From contig NC_090451.1 of the NCBI RefSeq assembly GCF_031143425.1, forward strand, positions 666,438,508 through 666,502,507: a DNA stretch of 64,000 nt, read 5' to 3'. The position numbers were made by a program, and so were the translations under genes. Below the pieces are notes generated by a model. The model did no database searches. It saw only the letters and a list, made by a program, of their open reading frames with translations, and was not told the DNA's origin. Numbering within the stretch: the stretch's first letter is position 1; each line of letters starts with the position of its first letter. Positions 36,815 through 47,402 of the stretch are shown here, one piece after another. This stretch comes from Pleurodeles waltl (lineage: Eukaryota; Chordata; Amphibia; Caudata; Salamandridae).

Positions 36815-39640
36815 CGGACCATTCAGCGTCCAGTTGACAAGCCACAACTAGTAGAGGCTAGACAGGGGCACTTCTCCCTGTTGGAAAGGCTGCGATGCCC
36901 GAACTATGCTACCCACTCAGCCCGTACGCATGCAGCAGCGGACAAATCTGGCCAGCTACTAGCGTGGCTTATTCGACAAGATCAGCACTGACTCCCAATA
37001 GTGGCGCTGCGATCCACTCATGACACACTAGTCTACACTCAGCTAGAAATACATAATGAACTGACTGAACATTACGTGCACTTATATCAATCGTTCTCAT
37101 CTGCAGGCCCTCCTGACTTTAATACTTCTTCTTCACGAACCCCATATCATGCAGGAAGGCCGCACCAAACTTGATGATCCAAACATACAATTTGAAATCC
37201 AGGAAGCAATAAGTTTGCTTATCTCCAGCAGATCATCAGGTTCCGATGGACTCCCTGCTGAATTTGATAAAACGTATGCCTCCATACACTGAAGCTTTAT
37301 CGGCTAACTGTCTTCCAGCCTCCCAGTGCAAGGCACTCCTCATCTCCCTCCCGAAGACTGACAAAGACCCTACGTTACTGGGATCCTATTGTCCACTCTT
37401 GGTCCCATCTCTGATACATTCGGACCAGAATGGGTTCATCTTCGCCCACAATAGCTTGATGGACCGGCTGCAATTTTTTTGTGTCATGACTTACTCTTGA
37501 AAATGCTAACCTAATGCGGACTTCCTGGTTTTGTATCTCGAAAAGACCTTAGACACGTTGGAATGGCCATACTTATTTAATAAACGACAGTGCTATGGCA
37601 TTGGGAGTTGCCGTCTCCACTTAGTGCAACTACTATACACCTAACCACTGGTGACAGTCATTACGGGCTCCCTCATATCCAACTGCATTTCTATACATTG
37701 AGGCACCAGACAAGGTTGCCCGCTGTCCCCTCTTCTTTTCTCACTAGCCATCGAGCTGCTTGCGGTAGCGATCCAGCAGCTAGGAGACTCATGGGACATA
37801 CCCCTATGAGACGGAGCCCACTTTATCTCCCTTTATGCCAATGACATCCTACTTCACTTTACGGACATGCACGCCATTCCTGCTGCCATAACGCTAACCC
37901 TTGAACATTTTGCATCCCTTTCGGGGCTGTGTGTCAACTGGATGAAATCCTGCCTTTCCCCTTTACATCAAAATTGCCTGATTCCCATCTCACCCGTCAA
38001 AATGCTAGGATCTCTTGGCGACCCTCAAAATTTAGATACCTAGGCCTGCTCATGTACCACTACCTGACTGACTTATTTAATGGCAATATCACGCAAAAGG
38101 GCATGTCCTTGAGATCCTAAATGACCTTTTGGCACACACTACCTATAACCATGGCGGGTGTGTGGCACTTCTAAAGATGGTGGTGATACTGTGCTTTCTA
38201 TACTACTTCACTAATTTGTCTATTTATATATCTCTGCATCGTTCTTTCGTGCTTTCCAGCAGCACACACAGGAGTTCATATGGCACATATCTCGTTGCAG
38301 TGTAGCACTGAATAAATTACACTCATCCCTTACTCAAGGCAGCCTTGTGGTTCCTTATCTGGAGCATTACTATCTCGCTTCTCAGACCCAGTGGGTGACC
38401 AGGTGGTTTGCCAATAGAAAGCAGACTGATATCTGCCGGAGGCTAGGCTCTTCTCTGCCTATTCCACCCCTTCTACAAAACAAAAGCACCTAACCCCCTC
38501 TTATTACTTGTAGCATATTTTTGCTATCATAGGTGCCTTTACCTTACCCGATCCCAAGTCCTGTATGCACCAACACTAGCTATCCTTGGCACTCCTAGAG
38601 GTGACACTTTCACATCCACAGCAGAAATTACCATGTGGCATGCTGCTGGAATTCATACAATGGGAGACCTATACCAGGATGGTGTTCTTCTCCCATATGT
38701 ATCACTAGTGACAGAAAATCGTTTACTCCCCGGGCAATTTTTACTACATACCTCTTATTGACTTCGTTGGAAAAGTACTGGGGTAACATGTCACATGAAC
38801 CCCCTACACACCTTGCAATTCAGGAACCTGAATGTGATGGGAGCGGGCCAACACTTAATATATTGGTTTGCCCCACCATTATCAGCTCTCCGCCACAGAT
38901 GGGAAACTGATCTAGCCCGAACTAGTTCAGATAAAGAATGGGCTGCACTATTAGAAGGTACGACGCATGCCCCTGAAATGTAAGATTTAAACTGATACAG
39001 TTCTACATCATACACAGGGCCTACCTTACCCCAGCTACACTCAATCAATACTTCTATCGAACAGATGTTGTCTGTCCTCGCTGCCATTATGTGAATGCAG
39101 ATATACTCTTCATGTTATGGCTTTGCCCACACTTCCAGACTTACTGGCAATGAGTAACGTCCCACCTATCAGAGTGCACCGATCGCCAGAACCTACATAC
39201 CTGGGAGGTGTGTTTCTTGGAACTATACCATAGACAGAAGAAGAACTTCAGCACCACTCATTTCTTGGACTTGAGCTTCATAGCAGCTAAGTGTCTCATT
39301 ACCAGACGATGGAAATTGTCAGAACCCCCCGCAGCTGAAGGTGTGGTGTGCCTCCTTACTCACATGGGCCCAGGCAGAGAGCATAGCGCTACACAGGGAG
39401 GACACCCAAGGACTCAGCAAATATGCAATAGCCTCTTGCTAGGACACCATTCTACCAGCATTTACTATTGCTTCCCAATTAGATACCCCTAATATAATGC
39501 AACTGCAAGGCACCATGGGGCAAAACACATTGACAAACCCTAAACAGCATTTGGTTCGAGCAATTTTCCACTGTGCACATTTTAGCCAAGATACTAGTAA
39601 CAATAACTGAAAGGGTCTTTGAAAGGATGTAGATTCCCTG
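36815..39640 (+). mobile_element. Old 5'-truncated L1-like LINE
   Basis: The plus strand carries a scrambled ORF2: GQLLAWLIRQ near 36950 (the linker before RT), then EIQEAISLLIS and GSDGLPAEF (about 37195-37265), the RT core, and a C-terminal segment with CPRCHYVNADILFMLWLCP near 39070-39130 before a T-rich 3' end. The endonuclease domain and ORF1 are missing. Divergence is higher than in the minus-strand L1 at 28080-34149, suggesting an older insertion of a different L1 lineage. Confidence 0.75.
37195..39150 (+). pseudogene. Decayed L1 reverse transcriptase
   Basis: Recognisable pieces in several frames are LISLPKTDKDPTLLGSY (about 37345-37390), HSDQNGFIF (about 37420-37445), [20 protein letters not shown] (from about 37700), and SLYANDILLHF, where the catalytic YADD box reads YAND (37833-37844). 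Further on come SKFRYLGL (about 38025-38050), REFIW-like QEFIWHISR (about 38270) and a cysteine/histidine tail near 39070-39130. At least four frame changes and several stops separate these. It is non-functional. Confidence 0.75.
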
Positions 39641-39753
39641 ATGTGAAGGCATGCACTGAACGGGCGAACTTAATACAGTTACTCTAATTAGGTATCACTG
39701 CTATTGCGCTTGTCTGTTTTTTCCTTTTTTCTCTTTCATTTTTCATTGTAATG

Positions 39754-40246
39754 CAGGGACAGCTCCTCCACTAAGGCAGAGGAGCGTCGCCCCACTCTAT
39801 TGTGAGGAAAGGAAAAATAAAATGATAATAACACTATGTTATTTTCATTTTATTTTTCCTGGGAGAAGGGGCAGGCGGGGCTAGCTGGAGGGAGGGGGCA
39901 GGAGGAGGGCTTGATGATGGGTATGTGCACCACTCCTTTGTTAGGCCGGCTAAACAGACATGCGCTCTTTGCTTGTTCTCTACCCGGATGTATGGCACAG
40001 CCGAGTGGAGAACATGCCCAGGCTCCCACTCGCAGCCTGAGTGGCAAAGCAGGCCGCTCAGCCAATCACGATGCTGCTGTCATGCTGGTGAGAGAAGCGC
40101 CGTGATTGGCTGGGAGAAAGTGTTCACCCGGGAACAGGAAGAGGACAATGACGGGGGAGATGAACACGTCTCTCCCAAAGGTAAGCTTTTTTTTCCTTTT
40201 CACCTCCCCTCGTCCCGCCACCCCTGTTGAGTCGCAGCCGCCACTG
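39754..40246. mobile_element. hAT-type element with 5' hairpins, copy 1
   Basis: An exact 8-bp duplication TTGTAATG flanks the element (39746-39753 and 40247-40254), the hAT signature. The ends are cagggacagctcc at the left and gcagccgccactg at the right, imperfect inverted copies. The left part folds into a hairpin around agctcctcc/agaggagcg. A second AT-rich hairpin follows, made by ggaaaaataaaat and attttatttttcc (39811-39861). It has no transposase. It shares order and motifs with copies at 44131 and 57682. Confidence 0.85.
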
Positions 40247-40758
40247 TTGTAATGACAGCCCCTTTTGACAATCAAAATAAAAAATAAGACTATTCGCAAT
40301 TTTACCTTGCTCGTAGATGTTGGACACATTGTTTCCTCTTTAAATCCTATTGATCAATTCTGCTGTAGCAATATCTTTTATCCAAGTATACTCTGTATCA
40401 CTAATAAGAGGAATGCTGAAAAAACAATAAACAGATCCAAACAAAAAAAGTGTCTGATTCGTACAAAGTGAAACCAGAAAATCAGAATGAATGGCTGCGT
40501 ACCACTTAATTTGTGTGATCACAGGCAAACATTATAATTCAGCAAAACTACCCTTTCTTCATTAACGTAATTCATGTGAAAATAATTTATGAATTTAAAA
40601 GAGTAGTTGCCATATTTTACGTGACGTTTGTTATATGGTTTACATGGCAGACATTTCTAGGGCGAGGCTCGTGAAAGGGCTCTAAGGTCCAAGCCAGACA
40701 CTTGGCTCGGCCCTGGCTCGACTCTCCCTGTTATATTGTGAGCTCGCCACCTCTAGTG

Positions 40759-43700
40759 ATGCTGCTGTACTGTCTGCGCCTCCAGCTTCTCATCCAGAGT
40801 CAGACTATCACGGGTCACCGAGGGTCACTGCTGCCATGATGCCTCTTCTCAGTCTAGGACCTCAGCCAGCGTTGGACTCGAACTGAAGAGTAGATGTCAC
40901 TGCTATCTATGGAAGCATTTGCCTACCCCTTCAAGAAGAAGCCGTCAATGCACGGCTAAGATCGGTCACTAGGTCTGTGCTTTGTCTGAAGACTGCTTTT
41001 GTAACGTACTTTGTTTTAAGATTAGGCAATTTCGAATAACGTTGTATTTTATTGCTACTGTTTATTTTCATGTCTGGACCAGGCAGACACTATAATTAAT
41101 TAAATAGAATGGATTGCCTTTATGCAGAACACTTCCTGGCCAGTCATGCTAGATAATAAATTACTTAATTCACAATCAAATTTATCACAAATCATGACTG
41201 AGGGGACTGGGTCAATGGGCCCTGCAGAATATCCTTCTAAATTAGTGGGCCACAGAAAAATGGCTGTATCAGTGCATTTACAGCTCCCTCTTTAGCCTCT
41301 GGGATGTGTACTACCTCTGCTCACTCATTTGCATACAATACCCTGAATTCTTCTAATATGCTTTTTAGAAACCTAAGATTTGTTAGGGGGGGGACTTTGA
41401 CAGCTTCAATGTCTGTAAAGTGCCTAGGTCGCCTCACCCTCCCCTCCCCGGGGCAGCCCGCTTGTAATATTCAGCTCTGCTGACTTCCGCGCTTCCTGTT
41501 CTCATTATACAGGCCGGGCAGCGGGCCTACCCCCACATCTCCTGCCGCCTTTCCACACACTTCAATGGAGCCCTCATTAATATTGGAGAGCGCTGCCTAT
41601 TGTAATTTCATCTAAGAAGACAAATGTCCCTGAGCAGCTGCGGCTGTGTGTGGACCAAGAGTGGCTCGAAGTGAATAGCTTTCTCTAAATCTACTAAATG
41701 CAGAAGTGTTGTTCCAAAATAATTGCGCTTAGAGAGAAATAAGCCTTTTGAAGGTTCTCTTTTATTCAGATGCGAGATACCTCCAGCGGGACTGGTTTGT
41801 TGGATAAAAGAACCACACCCTTTTTCCAATTGTTATTTACACGTATGAATAAATCTGGAGCTGGGGTGCTTTTTCCATAGCTAGATCTTTTGTGACAACC
41901 TCATGACCCTCAATCTCGGGATAGTCTATAATAATGTTCCATGCACTCTTGTATTTTACGAAGCGCTATAAAGCCAACAAGAGCATTCATGCGCCAAGAC
42001 TAGGAAAGTGAAAAGAGAAAACTTAAAATGGCGCACACAAAAAATAGGTAGCCATCAGTCCTGCTGATTCAGTGACGAAGAGGCATTGGTCACCTATCCT
42101 AGCTCATGAACATCTGGGAATAGACAAACCATAACACCAAAGCTTTTTCGGTGGTTGATCATATTTGATACTCTGTTTCAGGTAATAGAAGTGACAGCAA
42201 GATTTCTATGGTATAGAAAATGTAAACGGAAGTCTTTGAAGTAGAAGAAAGACTGACAATATGCAATCTTCTGAGAATGCCTGAGAGAATATGAGCTATA
42301 GATTTTACAGATTATTACCTTGGGTTACTCAGGCCTGTAGAAGTTTTGCGGATGGAAAAAACCCTATATGAGTGCTCCAGTTCTTCCGTTTATGTCAGGT
42401 GGCAGGGACACCTGACTTAAGGTTTAACAAGAATGCCCTTCAGGCTAAGAGAACAGTAGTCCTAATTTTTGATAACGCATTTGGCCCCATCTAGTGACAC
42501 TGCCGTGTAAGCTACCCCCATCATTAATATTAATGCAAATTTGCTTCCATGAATATTTATATTTTGAAGAGGTGCACATGGTTTCGAGAAAAAAAAGTGT
42601 TCAGTGGGAAACTGCTCTGTGTGCATCCCCTTCCCCTCATGATGGTCCTGGGGTGACTTTATCTCAGTAAGGAAGGCTTTTGCACACATTGGTTAGTCAA
42701 CCTACTAAGACCCTCATTATGAGTAGCATTAATTTCACCCATAACTGTGGAATTACACTACTCGCAAATACAAGTGTCTCTAGGTCTGGAATGGTTGGGT
42801 CCACAAACTCCATACTCAATAACCCCCGGCCTGGTGACACCATGCCTTGTTTCCTTACTGCATGGAATGCTGCCGCAACGGCACTGCCTGGCAAGGCCGG
42901 ACTCCTTCATTCAGCACTGCGCCAGCACGCAATGTTCCCCCAGTCAGTCTTAAGCCTGCCATGCACGTTGATCCCACCTCACCCCCACACCTGCTCTTCC
43001 ACTGTTACTTTCCTCCTGCTCAGAGCATGCAAAAATGTGTCATCCATTTTGTTCCGGGAATTGGGATAAATGCACGGTGAAGGACCTAGTATTCCAGGGT
43101 CCATGCAGTTATCCCTATACTAGGAACAAAACTAAGAATAGATGGACTTTGGCGTGGATACAGATTCCAACCTTCCCTCAGAACCCTCTAATCTAAGTAC
43201 GACTACTCGGAATACCCACACCAAATCATGCCCACTTCGTAATAAACCTATACATTGTTTCATAATTTTCTGTTTTTAAGATACGTGTTCCTTTCTTAGG
43301 AATACGTACATGGGAATGATTAGTTCATTCTCCTGTCTCTCTAGTCATAATGATTTCTCATTTACACACTTAAAATAGAATGTTGGCAATGCCCTTTGAA
43401 TTGTTACTCAGTAAAAACTGGTACTTGTTTTTTTGCCATAAGTGAAGTTACAATTGGTGTCCCTCCAGATCACACAAAGATCTTCATAGGGAACATCAAT
43501 ACACTGCGATTGCTTACCATCATCATAGACCTAGTGACCCACCCCAAAAAGCTTTGGTGGAGAAATTTTAAACAATGGGGTCATGGGGTCTAATACAAGC
43601 GTGCAGTGGGCTCTAATGGAATCAAGAACAATTGGGCTCCTCCTCCCCTTTGTTGGACAGTAAACGATTACCTTTGTTGGGATGCAGTAGGTGGCTTTAA

Positions 43701-44130
43701 ACCCCTGTACCCCTGCACCCTGCACCCTGGTTCCTCAGAACGTGCAGCACTAATGAAAGCCAATCACTTGATTTTAGCAAACGTATTACATTGGATTCAA
43801 TTTCTTTGAAGACTACACCTATTTTGAAGCTGCTAGTAGATGGGTGTTGGCATTTTAATAAAAATCGGAATACTTAAATAATACGAAAATCGGAAAGTAC
43901 TTCAGGTCAAAACCAGTATAAAAGAGGTGGCTTTCCATGACCAAAGTTGCAGATTCTACCCAATGGTGGATAGAAATATTTTAGTCACCACCAGGCATGC
44001 AATATCAAGGCCCCGATTCGGTTATGGCCTTAATTCTTACGATAAAATAAATGTTATTATGGAGGTCTCCACAGTGTCACAGTTAAATTAATGTCATTAT
44101 AGAAGCATCAAAATAAACTATACAGTTGAT
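40759..44130. other. Mostly unannotated, includes CNE-like stretches
   Basis: No gene is recognised. The stretches 41090-41190, 41560-41620 and 42500-42570 lack repeat hallmarks and hold dense homeodomain/POU-like motifs, including ATGCAAAT at 42533-42540. They are candidates for conserved non-coding elements only. The rest shows no feature. Confidence 0.35.
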
Positions 44131-44726
44131 GCGGGGCAGCTCCTCCGTGAGAGCGGAGGAGCATCACCCCACTTAAATGCCCCAGAAGCGAAAAATAAAA
44201 TTGTAATGAAGTTATTTCATTACCATTTTATTTTTCATCAACCCGACCTGAACCGAGCGTCAGGACGTGGTGGAGCCTGCTGAGTGGCAGCATTGGTGGG
44301 CTGCCTGTGCATTAGTTGACAGTGCGCATGTCACTTTGGCCGGCCGTCTTGCGAAGGCCAGCTTGATATGTGCACTATAAACCTCTCAACCCTGCTGTCT
44401 TAGGCAGCTAGGATGAGAGCCTGCACAGGTTTCCAGTGTCCTCTGGAGCGCTCAGAGAGGCCACTCCCTCCAATCCTGCCGCTTCTATCATGCTGGTTAA
44501 CAGCATGAGACCTGCACCAAGTTTGGTTAAAGGAGTTTGCTGGAGCCCTGCACGTGACGTCACAAGAAGAGGAGGACTGAAGCGAGGAGGACATATCTGC
44601 AGCAAGCACGGTAAGTAACTTTTTATTTATTAAAATTATGTATTTTTTTTATTATGCTATGTATTTATTTTAGGCACCCGCCCATTTGCCTGCCCCTCCA
44701 ATCGCCGTACTAGCCAGCCACGACTT
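44131..44726. mobile_element. hAT-type element with 5' hairpins, copy 2
   Basis: It is flanked by an exact 8-bp duplication CAGTTGAT (44123-44130 and 44727-44734). The left end gcggggcagctcc opens a hairpin (gctcctccg...cggaggagc, about 44138-44163). A second hairpin pairs gaaaaataaaat with attttatttttc (44189-44239). The order of parts matches the copies at 39754 and 57682. The right end ccagccacgactt is only loosely inverted to the left. It has no coding frame. Confidence 0.8.
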
Positions 44727-44734
44727 CAGTTGAT

Positions 44735-45400
44735 TTTTTATCCATACAGAATCAGGGACAAGAGATACTTAAGTTTTAGCATCACAGCCCCTGCAAATCA
44801 CTAAACAAGTGGGCTGTAAAGTGATATGTCCCTGGGTAATGCAAACAATTTCTGAAAGGAAAATATTAAATGAACTGTTTACAAATGTTTAGGCAATATA
44901 TGAATATGTGAGAATACTGTGATGCAACTTTATAATTTATATCATTTGCACGTCTGGTGCATTTGATGTGGAACCATGCTGCAGAGATACGAAGCGGCCA
45001 GTACATTTTTAAGGTCGAGAGTAAGAGTACAAACTCTTGTATACTTTAGTATACTTCACTTGTGGGTTTAAAGACATTTCATTTGTCTGTTTCAGTGTCC
45101 TTTAAAAATCCTGGCTGACTACTGGTTAATCCTTCCTCTTTGTCCCACCTTTTTTCCTCCAACGAGAAGGTACCATGTACTACATATCTACACTTTGGTT
45201 CTTTATCTCTTGATTTCAGGGACTACTTTATCATTTCTTTCTCACTGTGTGAGTCTGGCACCGTGTTTTGTTGCAGCTTTCCTGTGCCATCCTTTCCGTG
45301 TCTCCCACTACATTGCTTGTTGCCTCTGCATGCCATGTGTGATAATTGCAGGCAGCATGAGGTATTTATTTAGCGGGCCCACACACCAAACATGAAATTA
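44735..45400. other. Unannotated, no gene recognised
   Basis: No motif-bearing frame or transposon terminus before the DIRS element. Confidence 0.35.
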
Positions 45401-45690
45401 GTTACTCACCTGTAACTGCAGTTATCCAGTATTGGTATCTTTCATAGATTCATATGTTTGAATCTCTCCTGTCGTCGACGTGGGAGTCCCACGGTATCCT
45501 AAAAAGCAGTACATAGCAATAACCAAACTGACCATAGAGTTTGTAATGCAAACAGGCCCAAATTTGACAGATTGTCAATGTCATTATATAAGATGGACCA
45601 AACTTGAATCAAAGCCAATCAGGCGACAGCACCCTCTAGAAAACTCCCAAGAGAAGCTCCCTTCCTCAGAATTTCAGCGTGAGAGTGAAG
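45401..45690. repeat. DIRS inverted terminal repeat (3' side)
   Basis: It matches the reverse complement of 51510-51814 over about 270 bases, including the cctgtcgtcgacgtgggagt stretch, with scattered mismatches and an additional outer extension, gttactcacctgtaactgca. Confidence 0.85.
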
Positions 45691-45739
45691 TATATAACCC
45701 GAGTAAGTAAAAGGGAGCCTCTAAGGGGAGGAGGGTGGT

Positions 45740-45860
45740 TTGCATGTGAATCTATGAAAGATACCAAAACTGGATAACTGCAGTTACAGGTAAGTAACTC
45801 ATTTTTTATCCAGTATTGGATCTTTCATAGATTCACTTGCTTGAATCAGAGTAACAAGCA
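45740..45860. repeat. DIRS internal complementary region
   Basis: The first part (45742-45800) is the inverse of the outer left end, with taactgcagttacaggtaag-type sequence. The second part (45803-45850, ttttatccagtattggatct) is the inverse of the outer right end. Together they can bridge the two element ends, the role proposed for this region in forming circular DIRS DNA. Confidence 0.75.
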
Positions 45861-46069
45861 GTATCATAACATTAACATGGGTGGAGGGAATGACAAAACA
45901 CTGTGTTTTCCCTTTCTCTCTCACTCCTGATATACTTATACATATAAACTCTCTTTTTTTTTTTTAAAACAAAGAGGTAAGTAAGCATACAAATCATATC
46001 AAGACTATGGCGAAAGCATAGACGTTGAACTTGAAGAGAAAAAAAATCAGATAAAGATGAGATCAAGTG

Positions 46070-46071
<2 letters not shown>

Positions 46072-46101
<30 letters not shown>
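46072..46101. repeat. (ATA)n microsatellite
   Basis: About ten ATA/TAA trinucleotides in the 3' part of the DIRS element. Confidence 0.9.
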
Positions 46102-46104
<3 letters not shown>

Positions 46105-46136
46105 GACAAAATTCTACATTACCAAGAGGCTCACCT

Positions 46137-47402
46137 TTACTGGAACAGGTGACGGAAAACGTGGCCCACAGCCGCATCCGTCTTATGGGTAACCTGAAGG
46201 CAATAGTGCTTCGCAAAGGAGTGGGCACTCTTCCAATTAGCAGCACGGCATATTTGATCCAGCAGCACCGCAGCAAACAGAGCCGCAGAGGTTGAAACTG
46301 CTCTCGTTGAATATGTCCTAGGTCGCTTTTGTAGGGGTTTCCCTGCTGCACAGTGGCAGAATTGAATAGTTGCCAATAGCCATCTAGCTATCGTTGCCGC
46401 TGTCACTGAGGAAGCCAGACGCCCAGGTCCATAGGAAAGTAATAATTGATCAGATTTGCGAAAAGTCTTAGTTCGCTGGAGATAAAACTTAAGACATCTC
46501 TTCACATCCAATGCGTGGAGGAACTTTTCCGCTGGAGATGTAGGATTAGGAAAATATGTTCGGAGAATAACTAGCTGATTCAGATGAAATTGAGAAGGAA
46601 CTTTAGGAATAAACTTCAAATTTATTTTTAGAATGATGAAACGCAGAAAAGGTTGCTGTATTGTAAAGGCTTGAATTTTACTGACCCTTCTGGAGGACGT
46701 GATCATTAGAAGGAAAGCTACCTTCCAAGTCAGGAATTTAAGATCCGCTTTATGTATGGGTTCGAACGGAGGCTTCATTAGTTGAGAGAGTGCCACATTA
46801 AGGTGCCATTCAGGAGAAGGCAACGTTACTGGAGGAAAAACTCTAAATAGACCCTCCATGAACTGCTTCATCAGACATGATGAGCAAAGTGAGGCCGTAT
46901 CTGAAGAACGCCTGTATGTCAAAATTGCTGCCAGATGCACCTTAACTGAAGAGTGCATAAGCCCAGATTTTGCCAATAGCAACAGTTATGGTAGAATCTG
47001 CTCTGGAGAAGCCTCAGAAGGGTGTAGATTGTGCCGCTGACACCAACAACAGAACCTCTTCCATTTGAGTCGATACATTTTGTTTGTGCTGATTGCTCTA
47101 ATGTTAGACAGTATGTCTCTGCATTCTGGGTCTATTTTAAGATACTGAAACTTGTGGAATTGAGGAGCCATTCGTGCAAGTGTAGCGACATCAGATCCGG
47201 ATGTAGAATCTGCCCCTGATGTATTGAAAGTAGCATTGGGATTGGAGGAAGGCGTATTGGTGCAGTTTCCGATATCAGAAGAACCTCTGTGTACCAGCAT
47301 TGCCGAGGCCATTTGGGAGTGATTAGTATTAGGCGACATGGTTCCCTCTTTATCTTGGCTATAACCCTGGGGATCAATAGGATGGGGGAAAAGCATACAC
47401 AA
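46137..47402 (-). pseudogene. DIRS tyrosine recombinase
   Basis: Two frames cover this gene: 47402-46986 (N-terminal, core-binding part ending near ISTNKMYRLKWKRF) and 46982-46137 (281 residues, catalytic part), with a stop and frame change between them near 46985. In the second, SSRRVSKIQ at residues 96-104 carries the first catalytic Arg, STRAVSTSAAL (225-235) the second Arg, and AHSFAKHYCL (253-262) the His and nucleophilic Tyr260. The box I would expect to read HxxR reads YSTR, so its His may be lost. The enzyme normally joins the circular cDNA to target DNA in place of an integrase. It is the last gene before the 3' terminal repeat. Confidence 0.85.

Larger units (their letters stand above)
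35911..40758. mobile_element. Possible composite element with inverted ends
   Basis: The left edge cacttagaggtggatgagcc (35911) and the right edge gagctcgccacctctagtg (ending 40758) are inverted relatives. Just inside both are runs of gagcc/ggctc words (35945-36025 and 40660-40735). Between them lie an L1 remnant and a complete hAT-type element. This could be one transposon later invaded, or two separate fragments of one family. No clear target duplication was found and no transposase is visible. Confidence 0.35.
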
